DNA of 64,000 bases, taken from positions 62,001 through 126,000 of the forward strand of contig JAHLLM010000002.1 of NCBI GenBank assembly GCA_020444175.1. The letters run 5' to 3'. Positions 8,255 through 17,569 of the stretch are shown here, in pieces. The DNA comes from Desulfobulbaceae bacterium. Its GTDB lineage: Bacteria > Desulfobacterota > Desulfobulbia > Desulfobulbales > SURF-16. The notes beneath the pieces were generated by a model. That model did no database searches. It was not told where the DNA came from and saw nothing but the letters and a program-made list of their open reading frames with translations. A program made the position numbers and the translations under genes. Within the stretch, counting starts at the first letter, position 1. Every line of letters starts with the position of its first letter.

Positions 8255-10123
8255 TTAAAAATTCTCGAAATCATCTTCATCAAGAGGGCGGACATGGCGG
8301 CCCGCGCCACGAATCCCGTTAATGGCATGGTTGGGTCCTGAATCTTTTTTCTCCGGTTCTCCGGCCATCTCATTTTGGGGGACATTACGGTGAAAAGATT
8401 TCTTGTTGCCGGATATCTGTATTTTTGTGGCCACGCCGGTGAGAGTTTCCAGATCTGCGATCATCCGATTCAGCTCTTCTGCCTGTGCACTCATTTCTTC
8501 CGCAGATGCTGCACATTCTTCCGCGCCGGCGGCGTTATTCTGGGAAGTTGTGTTCATTTGATTGACGGCATCGTTGATCTGGGATATTCCCTGCGCCTGC
8601 TCCCCGGATGCCGATGATATTTCCGAGAAAAGAGCGGTAACCTTCTCCGTGCTCACAGAGATCTCCTCAAAAGACTTGCCTGTAGTTTCCACCAGGCCTT
8701 CTCCTTCCTTTATCAGCTTTGTCGTGTCCTCGATGAGCAGGGAGGTGTCTTTCGCGGCGTCGGCTGCCCGCATGGCCAGATTTCGCACTTCATCGGCCAC
8801 CACGGCAAATCCGGCACCGGCTTCACCGGCTCGTGCCGCTTCCACGGCTGCGTTCAAGGCCAACAAATTGGTCTGGAAGGCAATTTCATCAATGGTCGTG
8901 ATGATTTTATAGGTGTCTTCACTGGCTTTGGAAGTTGCTTTCATGGATTTTGTAAGACTGTCCATCGATGTGCCGGCGTCCACGATCACCCGGTTGACTT
9001 CCTGCATCAGGATATCCGCCTGCCCGGCATTTTCCGAGTTCCGTTTGGTCATGGAAGACATCTCTTCAAGGGAGGAGGATGTTTCCTCGACGGATGCTGC
9101 CTGATGCAGGGCTCCTTCAGAAAGATGCTGGCTGGCGGAAGCCACCTGCCCGGAGGCGGCGGAAATTTGTTCGGAAGCATCGGATAGCCCGGAAATGGAA
9201 CGTTTCAGGTGGTTTGAAATGGATCTGGAAATAAGGATGCTCGCGCCGATTCCTGCAATTATGGCTATCAGGAGAAGAATCAGGATATTAGAGAAATAGC
9301 CTTTCATCCTGGCAAAAAAATTATTGGTCTGTTGGTTCATGAGTGCATCGATATCTCCCATGGCCTTTTTCAGGCTTGCGAGCACCTCCGACTGAAGCAT
9401 ATGTGTCTGTTCGGTATTTTTTACGAAATCGTTTGCCAATGCTTTCACTTCGAGATTAGCCTGCAGGGCGGCTTCGGCCATTCCCTGAAACGGTGTTCCT
9501 TTCAGCGATTCGATATCCTTTTTAGTGTTACTTACAAGTGTTTGAATAAATGCAAAAAACGTATCTTTCGACTCCAGGTTTGTCGCTAGTTTTGAAAAAA
9601 GAATCCGGATTTCGTAGTTGGAAATGGTATTGATGCTGGCACCGATAATGACCATTCGTTCAAGTGTGGTCACTTCATTTCGCTTTTTCTCATCCGCCAG
9701 ATTTTGAGCCACTTCTTTGATATAACCGTTGGATTGGGACATGGAAAGCTCGGTAAGCTCATGGATGCGGGTTTCAATTTTTGTGTTTTCCGTTCTCAGT
9801 GATTCGATTTTTTTCAGGTTTTCCCCGGCATGGCTGATCACGGATTTCAATTCTGCTGTGACCAGTTGATTAGAGACGGATTCATACTGTTTTCGGGTCT
9901 CATCGTATCCCGCTGCCTTGGCCAGATAGTCTTTTGTCTGCAGCAGTGTATTTCGAAACGACGTTAACATCTGATTGTTGTCGTTTTGATCCCTGGAAAG
10001 ATTTTTCATCAACTCTCCGGAATTGAAAAAGAAAAAGACAACAATTCCCAACAGTGCGATGTAAAGTAAATTGGGCACCAGAAGCCGTTGATTGATCTTC
10101 ATCTTTTTGAGTCTGTCAAACAT
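8255..10123 (-). CDS. Methyl-accepting chemotaxis protein
   Basis: This 622-residue chemoreceptor has a first membrane helix at about residues 13-34, a helical periplasmic sensing region of roughly 240 residues, a second helix at about 275-297, a HAMP-like linker and a long cytoplasmic coiled coil. The signalling tip ([19 protein letters not shown]) is near residues 405-430 and fully conserved. The sensing region has no Cys or recognisable Cache fold and looks like a four-helix bundle. The last five residues, Asp-Phe-Glu-Asn-Phe, resemble the aromatic-x-x-Phe tether that recruits CheR or CheB to some receptors. No che genes are in the window. Confidence 0.93.
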   Translation of the reverse strand: MFDRLKKMKINQRLLVPNLLYIALLGIVVFFFFNSGELMKNLSRDQNDNNQMLTSFRNTLLQTKDYLAKAAGYDETRKQYESVSNQLVTAELKSVISHAGENLKKIESLRTENTKIETRIHELTELSMSQSNGYIKEVAQNLADEKKRNEVTTLERMVIIGASINTISNYEIRILFSKLATNLESKDTFFAFIQTLVSNTKKDIESLKGTPFQGMAEAALQANLEVKALANDFVKNTEQTHMLQSEVLASLKKAMGDIDALMNQQTNNFFARMKGYFSNILILLLIAIIAGIGASILISRSISNHLKRSISGLSDASEQISAASGQVASASQHLSEGALHQAASVEETSSSLEEMSSMTKRNSENAGQADILMQEVNRVIVDAGTSMDSLTKSMKATSKASEDTYKIITTIDEIAFQTNLLALNAAVEAARAGEAGAGFAVVADEVRNLAMRAADAAKDTSLLIEDTTKLIKEGEGLVETTGKSFEEISVSTEKVTALFSEISSASGEQAQGISQINDAVNQMNTTSQNNAAGAEECAASAEEMSAQAEELNRMIADLETLTGVATKIQISGNKKSFHRNVPQNEMAGEPEKKDSGPNHAINGIRGAGRHVRPLDEDDFENF

Positions 10124-10687
10124 GTTTCAGTCCCCACGATAGAAAGGTTTTGGTTTCAAAATGAAAATATGAAAGGATATGCTCGTCGAACCGTTTCGTC
10201 ATTCATATGATCATTCACGCGGCAATCCTGTGGTCATTCAGTATTTTTTTTTCGTGCCATTTGCTTGGCATTTGATAAACCAACATCAAGAGTTAATTTG
10301 CCCGTCGATCTGTTTGGCGATTATTTTTGAATGTTGTAAATGCTTGACTCGTTTAAGGGATTCGCACGTGCTCGCGGGTCGGCGTTGAACGCATTGTGTA
10401 CACCGGCATGGGCGTTATCTTGTGGGGGTGTACGTTCCCTCTATGTATACTCTGTTCCTATTAAAAAAAGACTATCGAAAATAATAGCTAATGGCAAGGG
10501 CGATTTCGCGGGGGATCGTTTGAAGGAAGCCGGAGTCAGCAGGGGATAGAGTGTGCGCCAGGCAGCGCATTAATCAGTAGGGTGGAAAGGGGGATGTTCA
10601 TATCGGTTATTTTTACCAGCGCCGGAGTGGCACCGGCCTCATGTGAAATTCCATGGTTTGCACCTTTAAAAGATGCATTGTGCGAAA
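10124..10687. other. Intergenic gap (564 bases)
   Basis: This gap lies upstream of the chemoreceptor gene and downstream of the transporter gene. It should contain the receptor promoter, but I find no good sigma28 or sigma54 match. Short plus-strand frames exist without ribosome sites or similarity. Nothing else is supported. Confidence 0.4.
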
Positions 10688-11887
10688 CTAAACGGTCAGC
10701 TTTTCAGATTTTAAAGTATATGCTATGACGATACCCACCCCAAAACCGATGGCAAGGTTTGATGCCAGAGTGATACCCAGCATGATGAAAATCACAAACA
10801 ACTCCTTTCGCTTTTTCATGTCAAGTATAGTCAGGGCGAGCTGGCTGCCGGCGAAAATTAAGAGTACTCCCAGCACCGCAAAAGGGATGAGGTTTACAAT
10901 CGCAAGGCTATGGATTCCCAGAAAGATGGCCGATACGATAAAGATCAAGCCAATCATGAGATTGGATCCGGCGGTGCGAGCACCGAAACGATAATGAGCC
11001 GCCAATCCTCCTGCCCCGTGGCATAAAGGCATGCCTCCCATGAGAAAGCTCAAGAAATTGGCGAAGCTCATGCTGAAACACATTGCCTTGTACGTTACTT
11101 TTTTGGAGTCCTCATCAAAATATTGCTTTGACAGATCAGCGTTGGCAATAACGGCATTTCCTATTGTCATGGGCAATTGCGGAAGGACAAGAACCATGAG
11201 AGCAAAGGAGAAATCCGCACTCGTCGGAAAACCAAACGGCAGAATTTGAGGTAGATAGATACCAAAGCTGAGACTGTTAAACCCATCATGGGTGCCCCAG
11301 ATCAATCCAAAGAGTAAGCCGCAGAGGACAACCAGGAGCCCTGCCGGGAATTTTTTGTTATCCAGGAGCAGGAGGGTAATTACGCCGCCAACGGACCCGA
11401 TGATGATGCCTATTGGAATTGGTCCAACACTCTGGATGGACAAGTACGGTTCAGCCGTCCCTTGAAGGAGTTGATATTTTGAGGTGCCCATCACAAATTT
11501 GACGCCTTGGGTCATCAACAGGGTTCCTGTGGCCATCTGAACCCCTCTGACTACTGATTTTGGTATATATTCCCCCAGGAGCGTGATTGTTCCTGTCCCT
11601 CCGATAATCAAAAGAAACAGGGCGACCAAGAGTCCTGAAGCCGCGATCTGAGAGGCGCTCAATGCCATGGCAATGGCATAGGAGCCAATGACCTTCATGG
11701 GCTGGACTGGAACCGTTATTCCATAATACATCCCGGATAGAATATAAAAGAGACCTATAGAAAAAAACAGGCCGGATGGGCTGAGGCCATTGATCATAAT
11801 TAATCCTATGGACAGGGGGAGGAGTGTCCCCAAGTCACCGAATGCCCCTGCCAATTCCAGGCGATCAAATTTATATCGGCTTCCCAT
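10688..11887 (-). CDS. MOT1-type putative molybdate/sulfate transporter
   Basis: This is an integral membrane protein of about 399 residues with roughly ten helices. The N-terminal segment ELAGAFGDLGTLLPL and the later YGITVPVQPMKVIG are signature stretches of the MOT1/MFS_MOT1 family, which relates to SulP carriers but lacks the STAS domain. By family it imports molybdate, sulfate or a related oxyanion; the exact ion is not visible. The frame is open from a GTG at 11902, but the ATG at 11887 has AGGAA at good spacing and is preferred. It is monocistronic, with a long upstream gap that contains a tandem repeat. Confidence 0.85.
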   Translation of the reverse strand: MGSRYKFDRLELAGAFGDLGTLLPLSIGLIMINGLSPSGLFFSIGLFYILSGMYYGITVPVQPMKVIGSYAIAMALSASQIAASGLLVALFLLIIGGTGTITLLGEYIPKSVVRGVQMATGTLLMTQGVKFVMGTSKYQLLQGTAEPYLSIQSVGPIPIGIIIGSVGGVITLLLLDNKKFPAGLLVVLCGLLFGLIWGTHDGFNSLSFGIYLPQILPFGFPTSADFSFALMVLVLPQLPMTIGNAVIANADLSKQYFDEDSKKVTYKAMCFSMSFANFLSFLMGGMPLCHGAGGLAAHYRFGARTAGSNLMIGLIFIVSAIFLGIHSLAIVNLIPFAVLGVLLIFAGSQLALTILDMKKRKELFVIFIMLGITLASNLAIGFGVGIVIAYTLKSEKLTV

Positions 11888-11902
11888 CTTTTTTCCTGTC
11901 AC

Positions 11903-12449
11903 TATAGGTTTTTTTGATAAACAGTCAGGAGTTGCATTTCGAACGGCCCCGTTGCCAGACCTGCTAACCGGGTGGTAACTCCGGGCCGCTGTTTTACTTT
12001 GTCTGGAAATGTTTGTCAGCCTGTAATCATATCAATATCCTTGTTTCTATTCAAACCAATTACATCGTCGCCCCCGGTAACGTCAAAGTAAGCCGGGAAA
12101 TATTGATTAACCAACCGCTTCACATTGGTTAACCACCCGCTTCACTCAAGGCATTTATGCCCCTCAGGGTGCAAAGGCATAACGTTCTGTTTTTATGCGA
12201 AAAATTATTAATCAGTATTTATAAAAACTTTGTGTCTCTGTGTCTTTGTGTTTCTGTTGTAATGTCGATTTATTAGGCCGTTGCAATTAACTTTGACATG
12301 GTCGTGCATCGCTGCAATGGCGAAGTGCGATGGATATATTATAAACTGGGATGACTCCGTAGTGAATTGGTCCGCGTCTTGAAAAATAATAACTTTAATC
12401 GAACCAGGCCATTAAATCGCACATTTCAAGGCGACCCATATTTTTAAGG
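11903..12449. other. Intergenic gap (547 bases) upstream of the MOT1-type transporter
   Basis: This is the leader region of the transporter gene and lies downstream of the HD-GYP gene. It contains a 22-base tandem duplication at 12103-12146. I compared the leader by eye with the molybdenum-cofactor riboswitch pattern and found no match. No open frame with a ribosome site is present. Confidence 0.4.
12103..12146. repeat. Two-unit tandem repeat, possible operator
   Basis: Two directly adjacent 22-base units (12103-12124 and 12125-12146) differ at only three positions. Each has the form TTG(A/G)TTAACCA(A/C)CCGCTTCAC followed by A or T. The 22-base period is two helical turns, so two protein dimers could bind the same face. 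It lies about 220 bases upstream of the transporter start. An operator role is inference. Confidence 0.5.
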
Positions 12450-13481
12450 TCAATGGAGTTGATTCTGTGTAAAGAGCAAAACAAAGTTCTCGAAAATTTC
12501 TTTGTGGAAAAAGCCCAACATCTCTTCCTTCATTATGGAGAGAGCTTTAAATGGTGACAGTGAACGTTTATAAGAACGCTCTGCGGTGAGCGCATCGAAT
12601 ACGTCGGCAATAGAACAGATCCGAGCATAATCATGTATGTCGTTTCCCTTTAACCTTCTGGGATATCCGTGGCCGTCTTCACGCTCATGGTGTTGCATAC
12701 AAATTACTCGACATTCTTTCGAAAGATTATTTGTTTCTTCAAGGATCTTAAAACTCTGAAACGGATGTATCCGCATGTGTTTCATTTCCGTTTCCGTCAA
12801 CCTGGCCGGTTTATTTAAAATTTCAGGCGCCACCCGTATTTTTCCTAAATCATGCAGAAAAAAGCCTGCGCCAAGCTCATGCAGGTTGTGGTCTCTTGTG
12901 TTGTGGTATAAGCGTTTGGCCAGGTAAATAGATAAAATGCCCACATTTACCGAATGAGTATACGTGTAGAAATCATGGGATGTGATACGGAGTAAATTTT
13001 GACTGGTCTCTTCATCATGAAGGATCAAATCAGTAACTTCGGCAATTGCTCCTTTGCATTCATTGATGACCGCGGTTGTAGGATTTTTAAACACATTATC
13101 AAGAATCGTGATCGATTGCTTATAGACAGCTATTGCCTTTTTCTGAGGAGATAGAGAGTCATTGTGGATAACTTCTCGTAACTCTTTGGTCATCATCTTT
13201 TCTGGGTTCCAGTCCTCAGGGGGAGATCGAAAGGAATTTTCTTTCCGCTCATCCGTTTTAGTTGTTTTTTGAGGATGGGTAATTGACTGAAAATCTTGTG
13301 AAGCCTGAGATTTTGTAGAATCTACCTGGACCGTCTCAATACTGCTCTCAAGAATTGCCTCAAGGTGTTTTTCGGATGTGATCAAAAATTTGCTGCGTAA
13401 AAATGGATGATGCTTCCATTTTGCAGGCATGATTACATACATGCCTACCTTGAGTTCTTGTTTGTGGAGAGAGTAAATCAT
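12450..13481 (-). CDS. HD-GYP domain cyclic-di-GMP phosphodiesterase with DUF3391 N-terminus
   Basis: This 343-residue cytoplasmic protein probably hydrolyses cyclic di-GMP. The N-terminal 60 residues (KVGMYVIMPAKWKHHPFLRS) match the DUF3391 region that commonly precedes HD-GYP domains. The catalytic domain carries HSVNVG, the metal-binding HD pair in FFLHDLGK, QHHER, and the GYP motif in DGHGYP, so it should be active. There is no receiver domain, so the input signal is unclear. It shares the strand with the phosphatidyltransferase gene upstream, with a 70-base gap. Confidence 0.9.
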   Translation of the reverse strand: MIYSLHKQELKVGMYVIMPAKWKHHPFLRSKFLITSEKHLEAILESSIETVQVDSTKSQASQDFQSITHPQKTTKTDERKENSFRSPPEDWNPEKMMTKELREVIHNDSLSPQKKAIAVYKQSITILDNVFKNPTTAVINECKGAIAEVTDLILHDEETSQNLLRITSHDFYTYTHSVNVGILSIYLAKRLYHNTRDHNLHELGAGFFLHDLGKIRVAPEILNKPARLTETEMKHMRIHPFQSFKILEETNNLSKECRVICMQHHEREDGHGYPRRLKGNDIHDYARICSIADVFDALTAERSYKRSLSPFKALSIMKEEMLGFFHKEIFENFVLLFTQNQLH

Positions 13482-13551
13482 AATTTAGATGTTTTTAATT
13501 TTACATTTTAGGGCTTTTTTTGCCCAGAATGGGATTAAAGCTCAAATCTAA

Positions 13552-14853
13552 TCATGCGTTTTTCCCCGGGAGCAGTTTTCTGCCGATCACCATATAAAAA
13601 AGTGTTGCGGCGAGAATGATATAGCCGAACAAATTCACGTTTTTTGTTTTGAGAACAAAGGCGATTAGGACGATTATCATTGCCGATGCCAGGAAAAATA
13701 ACGGTTTTGGCACCTGTTTCAAAATCAACCTGCCGAAATGAGCAAAATGTATTCGGCTGACCATAAAAAATACGGTCAACAGTGAAATCGCATAAAGAAA
13801 CGGGGGAGAAAATACCAGGGCGGTACCGAGTACGACAAGAGCTCCCGCCGGACTCGGCAGCCCGTTGAATACACCTTTGGGTAGATCAGTTCTCTTTTTA
13901 TCAACTATTACAAAACGAACAAGCCGATACGCCACCCCCCCGACAAACACCAATGCGAAGAACCAGGCTATCGAAGAACCAATTCGTATCATAACATAGG
14001 CGGGAGCAAGACCAAAGCTGATAAAATCCGCTATATCATCGAGGTATGGACCATATTTTGTCCCACCGTGTTTCTCCGCCATCCTTCCATCGAAAAGATC
14101 AAAGAGCTGTCCTGCGATTATTACGATTATTGCCCTGGCCAAATAACCGTTATAGGTCAGAATCAGGCTTGACACACCACAGATGAAATTGAGTGTTGAA
14201 AGTATGTCTGCATAAAGCCTGGTGGGCACAAACTTGAAAACCACAGAAGCGGTTGCCAGTATAATACAGGCAAGAAGAATTTCATCGCCGATGTCTATGA
14301 CACCTGGATTTTCTTCAAGCAGAGAACAGAATATAACAAGAGCGAAACAGATGATGGCCTTGATTTTACCGAAATTATTGGCAGCTCCGGATATTTTGAA
14401 AAAAGAAAGAATTTTTCTGGCAAAAAACTGCCCGAAAAGTTCCACGACGACAAGAATCCATATAAGATGCACATCGAGTATGCCGATATAGGCAAAACCC
14501 AGCAGAGGAGGAAGGTAGGTTAACTTGTCGCACATCGGATCAAGCCATTCACCGAATCTGGAAACAAGATTACAGTTCCTGGCTACAACACCGTCAACAC
14601 CATCAAGTATTGCAGCAAATGTGAAGATAAATATGGCAACAGCTTGAAACCTGGTAAAAAAATAGAAAAAAAAGGCACCAATCGCCATCACCGTGCGCCA
14701 GTAACATATTGAATTTGGATGGAGCAGCCACTGATGCGAAAATATAAATTCATGCATCGACTTCCTCCGAATCATCCGGGAAAACCAATAGTAGAACGCG
14801 GAGCCAAAGACAGCCGAGAAACAAATTATCAATACTCTTTCCATATTAATCAT
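13552..14853 (-). CDS. Tandem (two-domain) CDP-alcohol phosphatidyltransferase
   Basis: This 433-residue, highly hydrophobic protein contains two copies of the CDP-alcohol phosphatidyltransferase signature. The first, near residues 80-107, is perfect for the family pattern D-x2-DG-x2-AR-x8-G-x3-D-x3-D. The second, near residues 250-276, keeps the aspartates and glycine (FDLFDG, KYGPYLDDIAD) but has Ala-Glu where Ala-Arg is usual. Single-domain members such as PgsA or PssA are about 180-250 residues, so this is a fused pair. By family it moves a phosphatidyl group from CDP-diacylglycerol to an alcohol at the inner membrane. The acceptor alcohols are not known, and the halves may have different acceptors or one may be inactive. 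Confidence 0.85.
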   Translation of the reverse strand: MINMERVLIICFSAVFGSAFYYWFSRMIRRKSMHEFIFSHQWLLHPNSICYWRTVMAIGAFFFYFFTRFQAVAIFIFTFAAILDGVDGVVARNCNLVSRFGEWLDPMCDKLTYLPPLLGFAYIGILDVHLIWILVVVELFGQFFARKILSFFKISGAANNFGKIKAIICFALVIFCSLLEENPGVIDIGDEILLACIILATASVVFKFVPTRLYADILSTLNFICGVSSLILTYNGYLARAIIVIIAGQLFDLFDGRMAEKHGGTKYGPYLDDIADFISFGLAPAYVMIRIGSSIAWFFALVFVGGVAYRLVRFVIVDKKRTDLPKGVFNGLPSPAGALVVLGTALVFSPPFLYAISLLTVFFMVSRIHFAHFGRLILKQVPKPLFFLASAMIIVLIAFVLKTKNVNLFGYIILAATLFYMVIGRKLLPGKNA

Positions 14854-14902
14854 GGGTGGTTTGAATTATTTCAACAATAAATCCACTCTACAATTTTTTT
14901 GA

Positions 14903-15650
14903 CTAGAATACGACTAGGAAATACGAGGAGGGCCGGGCCGAATTAACTATCTGATTATTCAGGAAATATGTTCCAGAATAAGCCATTTTCAGTCCTTTGT
15001 GAATCTTTATCCCTATTGCCCGGAATCCAAGTTCTTCTTTGATTCTCTCAACATACTTTTTGCCGCCAACAGCTACGCTCTCGCTCCATGCAGGTTCTCG
15101 GCGAGTCTCAACCTTTAATGCTTCTTCGACCCAACCTGAGTACACAACGCAAAACGCTTCTTCATCGAAGGACACCAAATCTTTGAGTCGATTTCTTGCG
15201 ATGAGCCGGTATCTGGTGGGGGATTATGAATTTCATTATACCCTCCGGATGATGCACTACTCCAGCCCGCACCATGTTCAGATCTATATAGACAAGACAT
15301 CGCGCAAGATGATTATCTGTATCCACTGCTGTGGCATGATATCTGTCTTCCCAAAATGCACCTTTGCGTTGGATGCGACGATTGTACTCTTGGGCAGTCA
15401 TTTCGGCAACCAGTTGCATTGACTTGAAAATGGATTCTCGATCTTCACCTCCAAATAAAAAAAGATGGATATGGTTGGAAGTAATCGTAAAATTCAGCAA
15501 TTCAAGGTCGTATCTTTTTTTCGCCTCCAAAAGTCACCGGATCAAAACCTGCCGATCACGGGCAAACCGGAGTAGAAATTTTTTCTGATGGCAACGATGG
15601 GTGATGTGCCACAATTGACCTGGAATGAAATATCGATTCGCTCTTGGCAT
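14903..15650 (-). pseudogene. Decayed Y1 (IS200/REP-associated type) transposase
   Basis: Read from an ATG at 15650, the frame starts MPRANRYFIPGQLWHITHRC, typical of REP-associated tyrosine transposases. The frame hits a TGA at 15533-15535 where the family usually has Trp, continues with LLEAKKRYD and the HUH motif SNHIHLFLF, and then needs two frame changes near 15200-15240. After these it reads YNEIHNPP and RYRLIARNRLKDL before running to the stop at 14903. The copy therefore carries one nonsense mutation and at least two frameshifts and cannot make active transposase. No clear terminal hairpins were identified. It marks past mobile-element activity in a window that also holds several short repeats. 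Confidence 0.8.
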
Positions 15651-16135
15651 AATGTTCGCCTTTGAAAACTCTTTTTTTGTCCAAAAAAAGCTCCGCTAAA
15701 CTCAAAAAACATAGAAAATTTAAGATTTATCCTTATAAAATCGATATGTTAATTCGGTCCAACCTCTTCCATGAGATCTTGTGGGTCTCTGGCCATGCCC
15801 TTTGCAAAAACGATACTCTACATTGCTTCTAACCTGACATTTATATTCTGTCAAATGCTAAATCCTTCTTTATGCTGGCGAAGTAAAATAGGTGCTCTGT
15901 ATTTCTTAACATGTCTGAAAAACAGCAAAAATGATGATAAAATTATGAATTTGTTTTGCCTCTGCTGCTTTTTTGCGGTTAAATTGTTTTTTGACGGTCT
16001 CGTAAAAACACCCTCGACCGCCGCCGGAAGTCGTGTAACTTGTTGATATTGCGTTGGCGGATGGTCAGCTCCAGGATTTTTTGCGACTATGTCTTTTTTT
16101 GATGCTGGAAAAATTTGAACATTTTCGGAGGGAAT
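15651..16135. other. Intergenic gap upstream of selA with hairpin and repeat
   Basis: This gap separates the decayed transposase from selA. A perfect hairpin with a nine-base-pair stem, CTTTTTTTG/CAAAAAAAG, lies at 15671-15690, and dispersed repeat family 1 copy B lies at 15991-16093. The selA promoter should be here, but I cannot single out a box pair with confidence. Confidence 0.5.
15991..16093 (+). repeat. Dispersed repeat family 1, copy B (MITE-like)
   Basis: This copy begins TTGACGGTCTCGTAAAAA and shares the TAACTTGTTGATATTGCG and TTGGCGGATGGTCAGC core with the copies at 2214-2316 and 57080-57184. The right end near TTTTTTGCGACTATG is more diverged. It lies 43 bases upstream of the selA start, so it could affect selA transcription or leader structure. 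Confidence 0.75.
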
Positions 16136-17569
16136 ATGGCTGACAGCGACAAAAAGAAGTCGCATGAATCTTCAATGAAGGAGCTTTTACGGGCAATCCC
16201 CAAAGTGGATGAATTTCTGGGATGGGTTGACCATATCCAGGCTCCGGTCCGTTTTGTCAAGGGTTGCGTGCGGGAAGTGATTAATGCTGAGCGGGAATTT
16301 ATCCTGGGCGGTAAGTTGAAGGATCTTGCGGATCTTGGCAGGGAAACGCTTGTTGCAAAGTTTGAGAAACGACTGCAGGCTAAATTGACACCGAGTTTTC
16401 GAACGGTGATAAACGCTACAGGCGTTATCGTTCATACAAATATGGGCCGTTCCCTTTTGCCGGTTGAGGCCATGGATAATCTGGTGAAGGTCGGCAGCCA
16501 CTATTCAAACCTTGAGTTTGATCTGTCCACAGGCAAGCGGGGAAGCCGCTACAGTCTTGTTGAGGAGCTGCTCTGTGAAATCACCGGGGCAGAGGCAGGG
16601 CTTGTGGTCAACAATAATGCTGCCGCCGTTCTGCTTGTGCTCGATACCCTGGCCAAGGGTCGGGAGGTTGTTGTTTCCAGGGGGCAGCTTGTTGAAATCG
16701 GCGGTTCATTCCGTATCCCTGCCGTGATGGAAAAAAGCGGTGCTTTTCTGCGGGAGGTGGGCGCCACAAACAGGACCCATGTCAAGGATTACGAAGAGGC
16801 AATCAATGAGCAAACAGCCCTGCTGCTCAAGGTGCACATGAGTAATTACCGGATTATCGGGTTTACCTCGGAGGTGAGCCTGCCTGATCTTGTTGCCCTG
16901 GGCAAAAAACATGCTTTGCCGGTTGTGGAGGATCTGGGCAGCGGCAGTTTTATCGATCTCAGCCGATTTGGGCTGGAAAAAGAACCCACAGTGGGTGAAA
17001 CCATAAAGGCTGGTGTTGATGTGGTGACTTTCAGCGGGGATAAATTGCTGGGCGGACCCCAGGCGGGTCTTATTCTCGGCAAAAAAGAAATCATTGGACG
17101 CATTAAGAAAAATCCCCTGAACCGGGCGCTCAGGATTGATAAATTCACCCTGGCCGGTCTTGAGTCTATTCTGCGCCTCTATGTTGATGAGGAGCTCGCT
17201 GAAAAACATATCCCCACCCTTGCCATGATGGCCATGTCTCCTGAGATGGTCAATAAAAGGGCGCTCAAGCTGGTCAGAAGAGTGAAAAAAGCCCTTGGCG
17301 ACAAATGCGATGTGGCAACAGTGGACACCATGTCCCGGGTTGGGGGCGGTGCCATGCCTGAGCAGGATCTGCCAAGCAGAGCGGTTGCCCTGCGTCCCCG
17401 TATGATGAGATTAAATGAACTTGAAAAACGATTGCGCGACAATTCTCTGCCGGTCATCGGTCGCATCGAGGACGAGGCGCTTCTCCTTGATATGCGCACC
17501 GTTGCAGAAGATGAAGTTGTTCAGCTTTCCCAGGCGCTGCTCACTGTTTTTGAGGTGGAAGACGTATGA
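16136..17569 (+). CDS. selA: L-seryl-tRNA(Sec) selenium transferase
   Basis: SelA is a pyridoxal-phosphate enzyme that converts seryl-tRNA(Sec) to selenocysteinyl-tRNA(Sec) using selenophosphate. The product of 477 residues fits the family's usual length. It shows the N-terminal helical region (LLRAIPKVDEFL), the core INATGVIVHTNMGRSLL, and the cofactor lysine in FSGDKLLGGPQAG. I use the ATG at 16136 because GGAGGG lies six bases before it; the frame is open from a TTG at 16115. Its stop overlaps the next gene's start (ATGA). Its presence implies that the organism makes selenoproteins; selB, selC and selD are not in the window. Confidence 0.96.
   Translation: MADSDKKKSHESSMKELLRAIPKVDEFLGWVDHIQAPVRFVKGCVREVINAEREFILGGKLKDLADLGRETLVAKFEKRLQAKLTPSFRTVINATGVIVHTNMGRSLLPVEAMDNLVKVGSHYSNLEFDLSTGKRGSRYSLVEELLCEITGAEAGLVVNNNAAAVLLVLDTLAKGREVVVSRGQLVEIGGSFRIPAVMEKSGAFLREVGATNRTHVKDYEEAINEQTALLLKVHMSNYRIIGFTSEVSLPDLVALGKKHALPVVEDLGSGSFIDLSRFGLEKEPTVGETIKAGVDVVTFSGDKLLGGPQAGLILGKKEIIGRIKKNPLNRALRIDKFTLAGLESILRLYVDEELAEKHIPTLAMMAMSPEMVNKRALKLVRRVKKALGDKCDVATVDTMSRVGGGAMPEQDLPSRAVALRPRMMRLNELEKRLRDNSLPVIGRIEDEALLLDMRTVAEDEVVQLSQALLTVFEVEDV

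Noticed and set aside
10124-10687. Small RNA or tRNA gene in the long gap
   Set aside because: No tRNA-like arms, no GGTTCGA-type T-loop and no terminator-like hairpin were found on either strand.
11903-12100. Molybdenum-cofactor riboswitch upstream of the MOT1-type transporter
   Set aside because: The leader has GC-rich dyads but lacks the conserved loops of that riboswitch as far as I can tell by eye; a covariance search would decide.
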